From: a virus
DNA length: 64,000 nucleotides
Reading direction: 5' to 3' (one strand)
Virus record (IMG/VR): IMGVR_UViG_3300020191_000005
Coordinates: 1 to 64,000 of that record
Of the stretch, positions 41,189 through 50,138 are shown one piece after another. The stretch's first letter is position 1, and each line of letters starts with the position of its first letter. Under the pieces are notes generated by a model. That model was not told where the DNA came from. It made no database searches and saw only the letters and a list, made by a program, of their open reading frames with translations. A program made the translations under genes and the position numbers.

Positions 41189-41509
41189 ATGGCCACAGGA
41201 AGATTAGGACACGCAGACTTAGCCGCTGGCACTAACACTTCTCTTTACACGGTACCTGCAAACACCTTCGGGATTGTAACGCTATCGATTTGTAATAGAG
41301 GAAATAGTGCAATTTCGGTAAGAGTTGCTGTCGCATCAGCTGGTACACCACTAGCAAGTGAATACATTGAATATGATGTTGAAATTTTAGCTAAAGGTGT
41401 GTTAGAAAGATCAGGTATTGCAATGGCGGCAGGGCAAATTCTGGTAGTTTATAGTAGTGCCGCAAATGTCAGTGCAGTAGCAATGGGTATTGAGACATCT
41501 ACAGCATAA
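41189..41509 (+). CDS. Small beta-sandwich-like tail protein
   Basis: A 106-aa member of the same small family as 25013-25345 and 28961-29290 (GTNTSLYTVPANTFGIVTLS, GIAMAAGQILVVYSSA). Preceded by AAAGGAGA. Follows the 2040-aa gene, just as its paralogues flank other fibre genes. Confidence 0.7.
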   Translation: MATGRLGHADLAAGTNTSLYTVPANTFGIVTLSICNRGNSAISVRVAVASAGTPLASEYIEYDVEILAKGVLERSGIAMAAGQILVVYSSAANVSAVAMGIETSTA

Positions 41510-41510
41510 T

Positions 41511-41518
41511 GATAAATA
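41511..41518 (+). promoter_or_regulatory. Late promoter
   Basis: GATAAATA followed by TAGTAATAAAAAGGAAAC, 24 bp upstream of the ATG at 41543. Confidence 0.75.
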
Positions 41519-41542
41519 TAGTAATAAAAAGGAAACACTAAA

Positions 41543-41875
41543 ATGGGAAGATATATATCAACAACAGGAACTGCAAGTAGCGTCATTCGTGAAGTTAGTA
41601 GCACGTATCAAGCTGTAGTTAACGATCGTATTTTAGCTAATTCAAATGGTGGTGGATTCACAATTACTTTACCAGCTAACGCTAGTTTAATTGTAAACGA
41701 TACTATTTCAATCATTGATGTTACAGGTAGTTTTAATACTAACAATGTAACACTTGGTAGAAACGGTTCAAAAATCCAGAATTTATCAGAAGACTTAACT
41801 TTAGACATTAATAACGTAGCTATTACATTGATTTATTCCGGGTCCACATACGGCTGGATTATGTCAGGAACGTAA
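41543..41875 (+). CDS. Small fibre-tip-like protein
   Basis: A 110-aa protein, almost entirely beta-strand (FTITLPANASLIVNDTISII, then NVTLGRNGSKIQNLSEDLTL), ending GSTYGWIMSGT. That NVTLxRNGxxI pattern occurs at the ends of short phage fibres and in fibre-head domains. It heads the operon of cysteine-rich proteins. Confidence 0.7.
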   Translation: MGRYISTTGTASSVIREVSSTYQAVVNDRILANSNGGGFTITLPANASLIVNDTISIIDVTGSFNTNNVTLGRNGSKIQNLSEDLTLDINNVAITLIYSGSTYGWIMSGT

Positions 41876-41893
41876 GAAGAGAGGATACTAACT

Positions 41894-42634
41894 ATGGCAG
41901 ACCTGAGAACACTTTTAGGAGATACTACTTCGGGAACTTCGGCTCCTACAAAGTTCTTCTATGTGTACAACAATAATAGGGGTATTAATAATGGCGGTTG
42001 CTGTTGTCTTTGGACAGTACCAGCAGACATTGTTAACGTAACATTTGAGCTATGGGGTGCAGGAGCCGCAGGAGCAGGAGGATGTTGCTGTCAGTTTAGT
42101 TCACAGAACGCAGGCGGCGGATCATACGCAATTAGATCAGTAAACACAATAGCTGGTTGCCAATACACAATTTGTGCGGCTGGTAACGGAGCATGTTGTG
42201 AAAGAGATTGCTTAGGCATTGATGGTTCAACTAGTTTTGTATCAGGATCTGGTATTGCAACTACGTGTGCTAGAGGTGGATGTACAGGTAGAACAAACTG
42301 TCATGCACATTATGCATATAACTGTTGCTTTGGATGTTCACAAATTTCGGGCGGTACGCAGGGCGATTTAAGATTAGGTCATAGTAGAAATAATCCTATG
42401 GCTACACAATATTGTCACAATCAAATGTGGGACTACGTAAGTGGACCACCAAAAGGTGCAAATACTAGAAAAGGTCGAGATTATTGCGGTAATCCAATGA
42501 CTTGTTCAGGTTGCGGATGGGGTTGTGCTCAACCTTACCCAGGGGACGCTGGATATAATGGTACTGCATGTGGCGGACCATGCTGTTGGGGCCATTGGGG
42601 CTCAGGCGGAATGGTTAAAGTATCGTACAGTTAA
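41894..42634 (+). CDS. Cysteine-rich glycine-rich tail protein 1
   Basis: A 246-aa protein with 25 cysteines (10%), including two CCC triplets, at NGGCCCLW and AGGCCCQF. The scaffold of the sequence (WTVPADIVNVTFELWGAGAAG, then GGSYAIRSVN, CQYTICAAGNG) is that of a phage glycine-rich tail domain, in which similar proteins have Gly/Ser where this one has Cys. It shares the N-terminal xLRxLL and the whole layout with proteins at 43369 and 44152. I infer a receptor-binding or tail-tip protein stabilised by disulfides or metal; no enzyme domain is seen. Confidence 0.7.
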   Translation: MADLRTLLGDTTSGTSAPTKFFYVYNNNRGINNGGCCCLWTVPADIVNVTFELWGAGAAGAGGCCCQFSSQNAGGGSYAIRSVNTIAGCQYTICAAGNGACCERDCLGIDGSTSFVSGSGIATTCARGGCTGRTNCHAHYAYNCCFGCSQISGGTQGDLRLGHSRNNPMATQYCHNQMWDYVSGPPKGANTRKGRDYCGNPMTCSGCGWGCAQPYPGDAGYNGTACGGPCCWGHWGSGGMVKVSYS

Positions 42635-42639
42635 TATGA

Positions 42640-42647
42640 CTAAATAC
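42640..42647 (+). promoter_or_regulatory. Late promoter
   Basis: CTAAATAC in the recurrent TATGACTAAATAC context, 6 nt after the stop of the first cysteine-rich gene and 16 bp before the ATG at 42664. Confidence 0.7.
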
Positions 42648-42663
42648 AAACGAAGGAAACAAA

Positions 42664-43356
42664 ATGGCTGAAATTACAAAAAACTTTACATATGATATCC
42701 CCAATGAATATTTGAGTCAATCAAACTCGGATGGGGACACAGCAACAGCAAGTTATACAGGTCCAGACAGACTATACGTATTTGTTGATGCTACTACAGG
42801 AAAAAACACACTGAGTCAAAACGCACCAGATGAAGATTTTATTTACAATCCAACAACTGATACTACACCAGAAGGTGAAAGATTAGTTACTTTAGATTGT
42901 GCTGGAGAAGACACATTAATGTGTTCTATCTTCCTACCACATACAGTAACACTATCACAATCAGAAGTAGTAACAGCATTACCAGAAGGTTATGGAAATT
43001 ACTCAACTCAATGGCCTCCAATGCCAGATCATGCTTACGAAAGAGATTTATGTGTACATGATGAAGATAGTAATAATTGGACACTAACTTGGAAACAACC
43101 TTGGCAAACTTGGGAAACACTAACTCAACTAAGAAATGATAGATTAGATGCAACAGATCACAGAGTTGCGGCAGATATGCCTGATAGTGTTAAGCAACCA
43201 TGGATTGATTTCAGAACAAAATTAAGAGAATTACCGGTTACGTTCAAACGTGGCGAGAGTGATGAATATCCAGCACATATGGTTAAGTTCCCAGAAGAAC
43301 CAACTGTAGGCGGATATGCTGAACCACCGTCAACTGATGGCGTAGGAATAGGTTAA
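42664..43356 (+). CDS. Tail-assembly-chaperone-like protein, small form
   Basis: A 230-aa protein. The C-terminal part, WETLTQLRNDRLDATDHRVA, then ADMPDSVKQPWIDFRTKLRELP (about 155-198), matches the (L)RxxRNxxLxxTDwxxxxDxP...WxxYRxxLRDIP motif of phage tail-fibre assembly chaperones. The N-terminal part is shared with the 456-aa protein at 44981 (FTYDIPNEYL / FSYDMPDAYL). It lies between two cysteine-rich genes, so it probably assists their folding or attachment; this is inference. Confidence 0.7.
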   Translation: MAEITKNFTYDIPNEYLSQSNSDGDTATASYTGPDRLYVFVDATTGKNTLSQNAPDEDFIYNPTTDTTPEGERLVTLDCAGEDTLMCSIFLPHTVTLSQSEVVTALPEGYGNYSTQWPPMPDHAYERDLCVHDEDSNNWTLTWKQPWQTWETLTQLRNDRLDATDHRVAADMPDSVKQPWIDFRTKLRELPVTFKRGESDEYPAHMVKFPEEPTVGGYAEPPSTDGVGIG

Positions 43357-43368
43357 GGAGAAATATAA

Positions 43369-44139
43369 ATGTCTGCATTAAGATCATTACTACAACTTGG
43401 AACTGCAACAGGTACTCCAGCATTAAGAACAATTTATGTTTATCATAGTTCTTTTGATAATACTAGAAATAGTAACCCAGGATGCTGTTGTAATTGGAAC
43501 CCAAGTGACGATGTAACATGGGCCGCTTTTGAAACGTGGGGTGCAGGCGGTGACGGCGGCGGTGGCTGTTGTTGTATGGCTGGCTTTCCTGGTGGAAGTG
43601 GATCATACGGTAGAAAAATTGTAGAAATTAATAATGCGGCATCATTTACATTATGTGCAGGAGCGGCAGGTTGCTGTAGACCAGTTATGGGCTGTCCTGG
43701 ATGTGGTAGTTATGCGTGTTCAAGCAACGGCTGTTGTTCAGGCGGTTACATGTGCTTATGCTCAAGTGGCGGCGGATATGGCTGTGCAACTTGCGGATTT
43801 GGTAGTGCATGGGGCGGACATTGCGGATGTCCAAATAGAATGTGCGGTTGTGTAAAAGGCGCAGACTTTAGTATGTGCGGATTTAACGGTGGTGGAGCAG
43901 GTACAGCAATGTGTGCTAGTTCATCATGGGAAAACATGACGTCAGCACCATACGGTGGACAACAAGCTAGAATGTCAAGAGATAACTGTTATAAAACACA
44001 CGGTAGAGATGCAGACGGACCAGCTGACTTCCCAGGCGGAGGCGGTGGTACGCTACATACTCACAATGGTACTTGTTACTGCGGTGGACCAGGCGCTGGC
44101 GGATTAGTAGTAGTTTATTATCAATCGGATATAGCGTAG
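43369..44139 (+). CDS. Cysteine-rich glycine-rich tail protein 2
   Basis: A 256-aa paralogue of the 41894 protein with 27 cysteines and poly-Gly runs. Conserved elements: PGCCCNWNPSDDV, WGAGGDGGGGCCCMAGFP, SFTLCAGAAGCC, then many CxC and CxxC pairs (PGCGSYAC, GHCGCPNRMCGC) and a CYCGGPGAGGLVVVYY end. The Gly-rich ends and the WGxGGxGxGG block identify it as a glycine-rich tail protein variant. AAGGAG precedes the ATG. Confidence 0.7.
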   Translation: MSALRSLLQLGTATGTPALRTIYVYHSSFDNTRNSNPGCCCNWNPSDDVTWAAFETWGAGGDGGGGCCCMAGFPGGSGSYGRKIVEINNAASFTLCAGAAGCCRPVMGCPGCGSYACSSNGCCSGGYMCLCSSGGGYGCATCGFGSAWGGHCGCPNRMCGCVKGADFSMCGFNGGGAGTAMCASSSWENMTSAPYGGQQARMSRDNCYKTHGRDADGPADFPGGGGGTLHTHNGTCYCGGPGAGGLVVVYYQSDIA

Positions 44140-44151
44140 GGAGTATAGAAT

Positions 44152-44958
44152 ATGTCAAGTTTAAGAGATTATTTACCAGGTTACGATGTAGGAGTTATTG
44201 CTCCAAAGTCGTTTACTGTAAGTTATGCTTGGAACGCAGATCACAACGAAGCGTGGCCAGCAACAGCTTACGGAGTTCCACCAGAATCAAGATATTATTG
44301 TAACAACAATGGTGGTAAATGTTGTCGTTGGACAGTACCACAAGGTGCTACATTTGCTGTATGGGAAATGTGGGGCGGTGGTGGCTCAGGAACAGGCGGA
44401 TGTTGCTGTATGCAGGGATATCCATCGGATTCAGGAGGATATGCAATTAAATCAGCTAACGTAGCAGGTGGTGATCAATTCACAATTTGTGCAGGACGTT
44501 CGGGCTGTTGTTTATATGCAGGTAATAACTACGCAGGACATAATAGTTTTGTATTTGGAACACCAACAGGCGGCTCATGTTTTTGTGCTGTAGCTTGTGG
44601 CGGTTACTGTAGTAACTGTACACATTGTCATGGATTTTTTAACTGTTACGGATGTTGTATGAACTGTTATAACTGTCAAATTCAACCTAATAACGTTGAC
44701 TTTGGTATTGCAAGTATGACTGGATCTGCACAAAGATCACAGCATTGTGGCGATAGAGGACTACAATTTGTTCCTACTGCTCCAATGGCACAAGCAGGAC
44801 CAAAGATTGGACCAAATGGTTGTTGTGCAAGAGGCGGTGAGTGTCAAGGATTTGGTGCATGGCCAGGTGGCGCAGGCGAAGCAGGTCAAACAATGGGCGG
44901 CGGATGCTGTTGTGGTTCACCAGGTGCTGAAGGCGCAGTATATGTGGTATATTATTAA
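44152..44958 (+). CDS. Cysteine-rich glycine-rich tail protein 3
   Basis: A 268-aa paralogue with 27 cysteines: GGKCCRWTVPQGA, WGGGGSGTGGCCCMQGYP, FTICAGRSGCC, a dense CSNCTHCHGFFNCYGCCMNC stretch, and GGGCCCGSPGAEGAVYVVYY. It starts 12 nt after gene 2. The three proteins have diverged most in the middle cysteine-dense region and least in the Gly-rich flanks, as expected for a variable binding face held on a conserved frame. Confidence 0.7.
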   Translation: MSSLRDYLPGYDVGVIAPKSFTVSYAWNADHNEAWPATAYGVPPESRYYCNNNGGKCCRWTVPQGATFAVWEMWGGGGSGTGGCCCMQGYPSDSGGYAIKSANVAGGDQFTICAGRSGCCLYAGNNYAGHNSFVFGTPTGGSCFCAVACGGYCSNCTHCHGFFNCYGCCMNCYNCQIQPNNVDFGIASMTGSAQRSQHCGDRGLQFVPTAPMAQAGPKIGPNGCCARGGECQGFGAWPGGAGEAGQTMGGGCCCGSPGAEGAVYVVYY

Positions 44959-44980
44959 AGGTAACAATTAGGAAAAGAAT

Positions 44981-46351
44981 ATGATAGATCCAAATGCACA
45001 AAATAGAGTTATTGAAATTGATGTAGATTTCTCTTATGATATGCCAGATGCATATCTTTATCAGACTACAACATTAGGTAAAGTAGGGCAGTGGACGTAT
45101 CAAGGTCCAAGAGAAATGTGGGTATTCCTACGTAAACGTGACAACAAGCGTACAGGCGAAGTTAAATTTAGCTACGAAGTTGAAGATGATTATGTGCCAA
45201 ACGTTGGTGAATACATGGTTAAAGTTAACTGTGAAGAAAATCCTTTGTTATGTGAATTAATGGAAACTGATCAAGACACACTATTTTTAGAAGGTAGAGC
45301 AAAAGTAAGTGAAACACTTCCAATTAATGATTGGGAAGGTAATCCATTTGTACACATTGAGCCTGAAGTTCCAACACCAGACCATACATACGATAGAGAT
45401 GAAATTACTTATGATCCGGTTGCACAACAATGGAATACACCATATCCGTTTATTAAACCGCACACAGATTGGGAAGCAATTAAAAGAGTACGTTGGGGTA
45501 AATTAGCGGCGGCTGATGGTCATGTATCAGAAGATATGCCAGCATCATTACTAACTGCTTGGCAAGATTACAGAACAACTTTAAGAAATTTACCAGCTAC
45601 ATACGGTGCGGCTTGGACAGTAACTATTGCAACAGCAGGAACAGGATACGCAGTAGGCGATAACTTTAATGTTGACGCAAGTGTATTTGGTTTTTCAAAT
45701 GCAGACGTGGGTACATTAGACGATTTATGTCAACCAATGGGAAAAAGACCAGGATTTGATTTTGAAGCGGCAACTAGTGGTCAAGACGATACTGCTATTG
45801 TTAACGAAAACGATTCATTAGATGTAAACATTATTGTTACATCAGTTGATTCAGATGGTGCAATTACAGGTGTTAGAACACGTAATGCATTTAACGCAAG
45901 ACATATTAAAGAAGCAAGAACACTTGACGCAGTAGCAACTACACCAACAACAGATGCTGGTTCAGGTGCTACATTTAATCTAAGTAAAGTAGCTAGAATT
46001 GATCCTTGGAAGGTAAGATTTCCACAAAGTCCAAACGCGGCTAGACCAGGTGTATATGGTGAAAGAGACCAATTCCCGGGTGCAATAGGACGTTACACAA
46101 GTGAAGAAGATCGTAACAACCCTGCAGATGGCTGGTTAATGGATCATACATATCATCCTGCAACTGGACACTTTATTCCACCTGAATCAGGCGGCAACTA
46201 TATGGCAAATGATCTGGCTAGATTAGGTCTAAGCACAGACGGTACACCATATGATGATGGCATTGCAGATGGGCTTCCAACACCTCCTACAGATTCAAGA
46301 GGCAATACACGTATTGCTGGAACTATTACAGCCAGAAAACAAACAAGCTAA
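44981..46351 (+). CDS. Tail-assembly-chaperone-like protein, long form
   Basis: A 456-aa paralogue of the 42664 protein. Residues about 160-212 carry the chaperone-type motif (DWEAIKRVRWGKLAAADGHV, SEDMPASLLTAWQDYRTTLR, NLP). Inserted afterwards is a Gly/Thr beta-module (VTIATAGTGYAVGDNFNVDA), related to modules in the giant tail proteins, and a C-terminal extension with a PYDDGIADGLPTPP region. The insertion suggests that it is itself a virion component or that modules move among these genes. Confidence 0.65.
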   Translation: MIDPNAQNRVIEIDVDFSYDMPDAYLYQTTTLGKVGQWTYQGPREMWVFLRKRDNKRTGEVKFSYEVEDDYVPNVGEYMVKVNCEENPLLCELMETDQDTLFLEGRAKVSETLPINDWEGNPFVHIEPEVPTPDHTYDRDEITYDPVAQQWNTPYPFIKPHTDWEAIKRVRWGKLAAADGHVSEDMPASLLTAWQDYRTTLRNLPATYGAAWTVTIATAGTGYAVGDNFNVDASVFGFSNADVGTLDDLCQPMGKRPGFDFEAATSGQDDTAIVNENDSLDVNIIVTSVDSDGAITGVRTRNAFNARHIKEARTLDAVATTPTTDAGSGATFNLSKVARIDPWKVRFPQSPNAARPGVYGERDQFPGAIGRYTSEEDRNNPADGWLMDHTYHPATGHFIPPESGGNYMANDLARLGLSTDGTPYDDGIADGLPTPPTDSRGNTRIAGTITARKQTS

Positions 46352-46361
46352 ACTGATCTAC

Positions 46362-46369
46362 ATTAAATA
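46362..46369 (+). promoter_or_regulatory. Weak late-promoter candidate
   Basis: ATTAAATA followed by TCTATACAAG, 39 bp upstream of the ATG at 46409; one base off the nATAAATA form. Confidence 0.4.
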
Positions 46370-46408
46370 TCTATACAAGCAATTACACGAATTGTAGAAG
46401 GATATAAA

Positions 46409-47404
46409 ATGACAGATAAAAGAAATACGGCTATTTTTATCAATGGTGGTGCTGGCAGAGTTCTTGCTAGTATTCCAGCACTTGAAAAGTTTGCAGAAGA
46501 AAATCCAGAAGACAACTTTATCATTGTATGCGAAGGCGGTACTGACTTTTATAAAGGTCATCCAGTACTACATGCAAAGGCATATGATCACTGGCACAAG
46601 AATCTCTTCCAAGATAAACTTAAAGACATGAATTTATTAACACCTGAACCATACAGGGTGTTTGAGTACTATAATCAACAATGTAGTATTGCAGAAGCAT
46701 ACGATATTCAAATTAATAATAAAGGATTACGTAAACTACAAAGACCTATCTTAAAATTATCAAGAGAAGAAATGCTATTTGGTAAAAAGTTAGTTGATGA
46801 AGTTAGAGAAAAAACTAAAAAAGATAAAGTAGTTGTGTTCCAACCATTTGGAAGAGCAGTTCAACACGACAACGGTGTTATTACTGACTGGAGTGGCAGA
46901 AGTTTTGAAGCTGAAAACTCGGTCAACATTGTTAAGTCACTTTCAAAGAAATATGCTGTAGTACATATGGCAGAATTTGGTATTGATTTTTCAAAACACG
47001 GTTGTAAAGAACCTGTAGCAAGTCCAATGGGTGCAGACCTAAGACATTGGGCAGGCATTATTGCAAACGCAGATTACTTTTTAGGGTGTGATAGTGTAGG
47101 ACAGCATATTGCTCATGCACTAGATAAGAAGTGTACAGTAGTAATAGGATCAACTTTTCCAATTAATGTTTCATATCCAGAAGATAAAAACTTTGATATT
47201 TTAGATATGGGCGAAGGTGCTAGAGTATATTCACCTATTAGAGTTACAACAGACGAATATGCAGACAGAACCAACGACGGTATTATGGCAATGAACGAAA
47301 AAGTTGAAAGTGTCATTTGTGAATCAGTAACAGCAGGAATTAGAAATAAGAAAAAAGTTGGTGAAAAGTACCAAGCTACTGAAGAAACAACTGTAACTGC
47401 TTAA
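46409..47404 (+). CDS. Glycosyltransferase, GT9 (heptosyltransferase)-like
   Basis: A 331-aa GT-B-type protein. The N-terminal FINGGAGRVLASIPALEKFA and C-terminal VVFQPFGR plus WAGIIANADYFLGCDSVGQH with IAHALDK match the layout of ADP-heptose:LPS heptosyltransferases, where the D-S-G/V-x-x-H loop binds the nucleotide sugar. Notably, genes for ADP-heptose synthesis (HldE, HldD) lie at 62129-64000. It could glycosylate tail proteins or alter host LPS. It starts a three-gene operon with an SGNH-like and a carbamoyltransferase gene. Confidence 0.75.
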   Translation: MTDKRNTAIFINGGAGRVLASIPALEKFAEENPEDNFIIVCEGGTDFYKGHPVLHAKAYDHWHKNLFQDKLKDMNLLTPEPYRVFEYYNQQCSIAEAYDIQINNKGLRKLQRPILKLSREEMLFGKKLVDEVREKTKKDKVVVFQPFGRAVQHDNGVITDWSGRSFEAENSVNIVKSLSKKYAVVHMAEFGIDFSKHGCKEPVASPMGADLRHWAGIIANADYFLGCDSVGQHIAHALDKKCTVVIGSTFPINVSYPEDKNFDILDMGEGARVYSPIRVTTDEYADRTNDGIMAMNEKVESVICESVTAGIRNKKKVGEKYQATEETTVTA

Positions 47405-47406
47405 TA

Positions 47407-48237
47407 ATGAAACGTTTATTTGTGTTTGGATGTTCCTATACATCATGGAATTGGCCTACATATGCAGACATATATGCACAAGATTTCGATGAATATCAAA
47501 ACTGGGGACACGCAGGTTTAGGTAACAGAGCCATTGCTGAACGTGTTGCAGAATGCCATGCTACAAATGAAATTGACAAAGACGATACAGTAATCGTACA
47601 ATGGTCAAGTCATTTACGTTACGACTATCTTAACTTTAAGCACAAAGAACCTTGGCAAACTAAAGGTAGTATATTCAGTTATCAGAATAAAGAAGTATTT
47701 GATGATAAATGGATAGAAACTTTTTATGATGAGAAAGCATTGTTTTTACATACAATGAATAACATCATACTTACTAAAGGATTATTAAAAGATACTAATT
47801 GCAAGTTTTATTTTACAAGTATTAGTAACTTAGAAACGTTAGGTACTGATATACCGCATCAAAAAGGACATGGAGAAAATTTAAGAAATACTCCCGAACT
47901 TGCTGATGCATTTAAAGAATTTAATTTAGAACAATATAGATATGTGTTAGAAGGACCTGAATGGTTAGAACCTTTAGGGTTACATGCTTGGAATAGTCCA
48001 GAACACAGTTGGTGGTTTGAAGAAAACGGTGAAAAATGGGTAGAGTTACACCCTAGTCCAACACAACATTTAAGTTTTGTGCAGTCATATTTAAACCAGA
48101 ACTTAGATGATACAACGAAAAAAATGATAGATACTGTTATAGAGTGTAAAACTAATGACTATAAACAAACTATTAAAAATATTACTAAGTTAGTAAATTG
48201 GGATAGAAGTTACAGAGGAATAAAAGATGCCAACTAA
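47407..48237 (+). CDS. SGNH-hydrolase-like protein
   Basis: A 276-aa protein. FGCSYTSWNWP at the N-terminus (block I, with Ser10), GHAGLGNRAIAERV (block II/III, Gly and Asn) and ELHPSPTQHLSFVQSYL near 230 (block V, His) follow the SGNH/GDSL order, where Ser-His act on acyl or acetyl esters. Family members include acetyl-esterases and O-acetyltransferases. Between two sugar-modifying genes, with a 2-nt gap on one side and an 11-nt overlap on the other, so probably works on the same glycan. Confidence 0.7.
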   Translation: MKRLFVFGCSYTSWNWPTYADIYAQDFDEYQNWGHAGLGNRAIAERVAECHATNEIDKDDTVIVQWSSHLRYDYLNFKHKEPWQTKGSIFSYQNKEVFDDKWIETFYDEKALFLHTMNNIILTKGLLKDTNCKFYFTSISNLETLGTDIPHQKGHGENLRNTPELADAFKEFNLEQYRYVLEGPEWLEPLGLHAWNSPEHSWWFEENGEKWVELHPSPTQHLSFVQSYLNQNLDDTTKKMIDTVIECKTNDYKQTIKNITKLVNWDRSYRGIKDAN

Positions 48238-50038
48238 AAAGCCAGTATGGATTGCAGGAATCGCTAGAGGACACAACGGCGGAGTATGTTTATTAAAAGA
48301 TGGTGAAATTGTTTTTTCAATTGAAGAAGAACGATTAACTAGACAAAAGTATGATGGCGGGCCATATGCAAGTATGGTTAAAATACTTGAATACACTGAT
48401 ACATTAGATTTTTTAGTTGTTGCACATACACAAAATTTAGATCAAACTGCTGGTAAAGTAGACTTTAGTGGAGACGATGTTTATACAGGTCTTGCACGTA
48501 AGTTAGGATTAATTAAAAGATTACCTTACACTGGTACATCTCATCCACAAGTAATTGACATGTCAAATATTCATCACAAGTTACATGCGGCTTGTGCATT
48601 TTATCGTTCAGGATTTGAAGATGCAGTAGCACTTATTGTAGATGGTGCAGGAACTTTTATTACATTAGATATTGGCGGGCAACCTACTACTGTTTGGGAA
48701 ACTGAAAGTATTTACGATTGTAATTATCCTGACAATTTTAAAACATTATACAAGCACATTGGTGCTAACGGTCCTTTAATGGGTGCTTGGATACCTGAGT
48801 TTTCAAGTGAAATGTATGACGAAGATAAAGAAGCTACACATGAGTTAGTTATTTCAGAAAATGCTGGAATTGTTAAAGCATATGAGGCAGTAACAGAATA
48901 CTGTGGATTTAGTTTTATTGAAGCAGGCAAGACTATGGGACTATTTCCATATGGAAAAGCTGATACTGCACCAAAAATCTTTAGACATGATACATTAACT
49001 TCACAAGCAGATAGACATGTTATTGTTCCAACATATCCTAATGGAGCTCATGTTAATTACAATATGCACCCTTACTTAACTGACCACGGCGACAATCCAG
49101 AAACGCAAGACGTAACCTATTTAGAAAATAGACGCAACATGGCATATAATATTCAAACTGAAAGCCAAGAAGAAGTTGTTAAATTAATTCGTAAAGCAGT
49201 TCAAATGTCAGGAAAAAATAAAGTAGTTATTAGTGGAGGATATGGACTTAACTGTGTTGCTAACTATCATTATTTAGAAGCATTAAAAGATGACGGAATT
49301 GAAATCTATGTTGAGCCAGTAAGTAACGATGCAGGTACAGCCATGGGCGGTGCAATGTTAATGCACAGACGTTTAACTAAAAGTAACAAAGTTCAAAAAC
49401 AACAAGAAACATTATATGAAGGACCGGCTTACTGTTATTCTGAAGATGATATTAACAAAGTAGTAGAAAAATACGAAGCAACTGTTGAAGATTGCGACAA
49501 CGCAAAAGCAGTAGAATTATTAGTAGATAGAAAAATCGTTACATTATTCCAAGGACGTTCAGAAAACGGACCACGTGCATTAGGTAATAGAACTATTATG
49601 TACGATCCAACAGATCCTAATGGTAAAGATTATGTAAACAAAGTTAAAAGACGTGAATACTTTCGTCCGTTTGCAGGATCTATTTTAGAAGAAGATGTAC
49701 ATGAATGGTTTGACCTACGTGGAATGAAAAGTTCACCAACAATGATGTATGCTGTAAACTGCCAAGACGGCATTGCAGATAAGATTCCAAGTATTATTCA
49801 TGTTGACGGAACATGTCGTATTCAAACTGTTAATAGAGATCAAAATAAACACTACTATGATGTAATTAAAGCATTTAAAGAACGCACAGGTATTAGTATT
49901 ATCTTTAATACAAGTTTTAATTTAGGTGGCGAGCCTTTAGTTGAAACACTTGATGATGCAGTACGTACACTTGCTAATAGTGACATCGAATATCTTTATC
50001 TACCTGAATATCAAAAGCTAGTAACATTAAAAAATTAG
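48227..50038 (+). CDS. Carbamoyltransferase (NodU/TobZ family)
   Basis: A 603-aa protein. The N-terminal ATPase-like fold begins WIAGIARGHNGGVCLLKDGE and IVFSIEEERLTRQKYDGG, with HHKLHAACAFYRSGF mid-way, and the C-terminal YrdC-like part has SENGPRALGNRTIMYDPTDP and KRREYFRPFAGSILEEDV. NodU-type enzymes transfer carbamoyl from carbamoyl phosphate onto sugar hydroxyls. This suggests that the phage decorates a glycan or a modified base. Starts inside the end of the SGNH-like gene. Confidence 0.93.
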   Translation: MPTKKPVWIAGIARGHNGGVCLLKDGEIVFSIEEERLTRQKYDGGPYASMVKILEYTDTLDFLVVAHTQNLDQTAGKVDFSGDDVYTGLARKLGLIKRLPYTGTSHPQVIDMSNIHHKLHAACAFYRSGFEDAVALIVDGAGTFITLDIGGQPTTVWETESIYDCNYPDNFKTLYKHIGANGPLMGAWIPEFSSEMYDEDKEATHELVISENAGIVKAYEAVTEYCGFSFIEAGKTMGLFPYGKADTAPKIFRHDTLTSQADRHVIVPTYPNGAHVNYNMHPYLTDHGDNPETQDVTYLENRRNMAYNIQTESQEEVVKLIRKAVQMSGKNKVVISGGYGLNCVANYHYLEALKDDGIEIYVEPVSNDAGTAMGGAMLMHRRLTKSNKVQKQQETLYEGPAYCYSEDDINKVVEKYEATVEDCDNAKAVELLVDRKIVTLFQGRSENGPRALGNRTIMYDPTDPNGKDYVNKVKRREYFRPFAGSILEEDVHEWFDLRGMKSSPTMMYAVNCQDGIADKIPSIIHVDGTCRIQTVNRDQNKHYYDVIKAFKERTGISIIFNTSFNLGGEPLVETLDDAVRTLANSDIEYLYLPEYQKLVTLKN

Positions 50039-50104
50039 TAAATTACACCCATTAGACCTGCGATATTTAGGTATTTCTCATAACTCGTAACAGTCTGCAA
50101 ATTA

Positions 50105-50112
50105 GGTAAATA
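50105..50112 (+). promoter_or_regulatory. Weak late-promoter candidate
   Basis: GGTAAATA, 26 bp before the ATG at 50139, in an otherwise empty 100-nt gap. One base from consensus at two positions. Confidence 0.35.
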
Positions 50113-50138
50113 TACTAAAGAGGAATGTAAAAGGTAAA

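Noticed and set aside
44073-44971. Overlapping plus-strand frames of 74-79 aa inside the cysteine-rich genes
   Set aside because: Shifted-frame shadows of Gly/Cys codons (tgt/tgc/ggc), without ribosome-binding sites.
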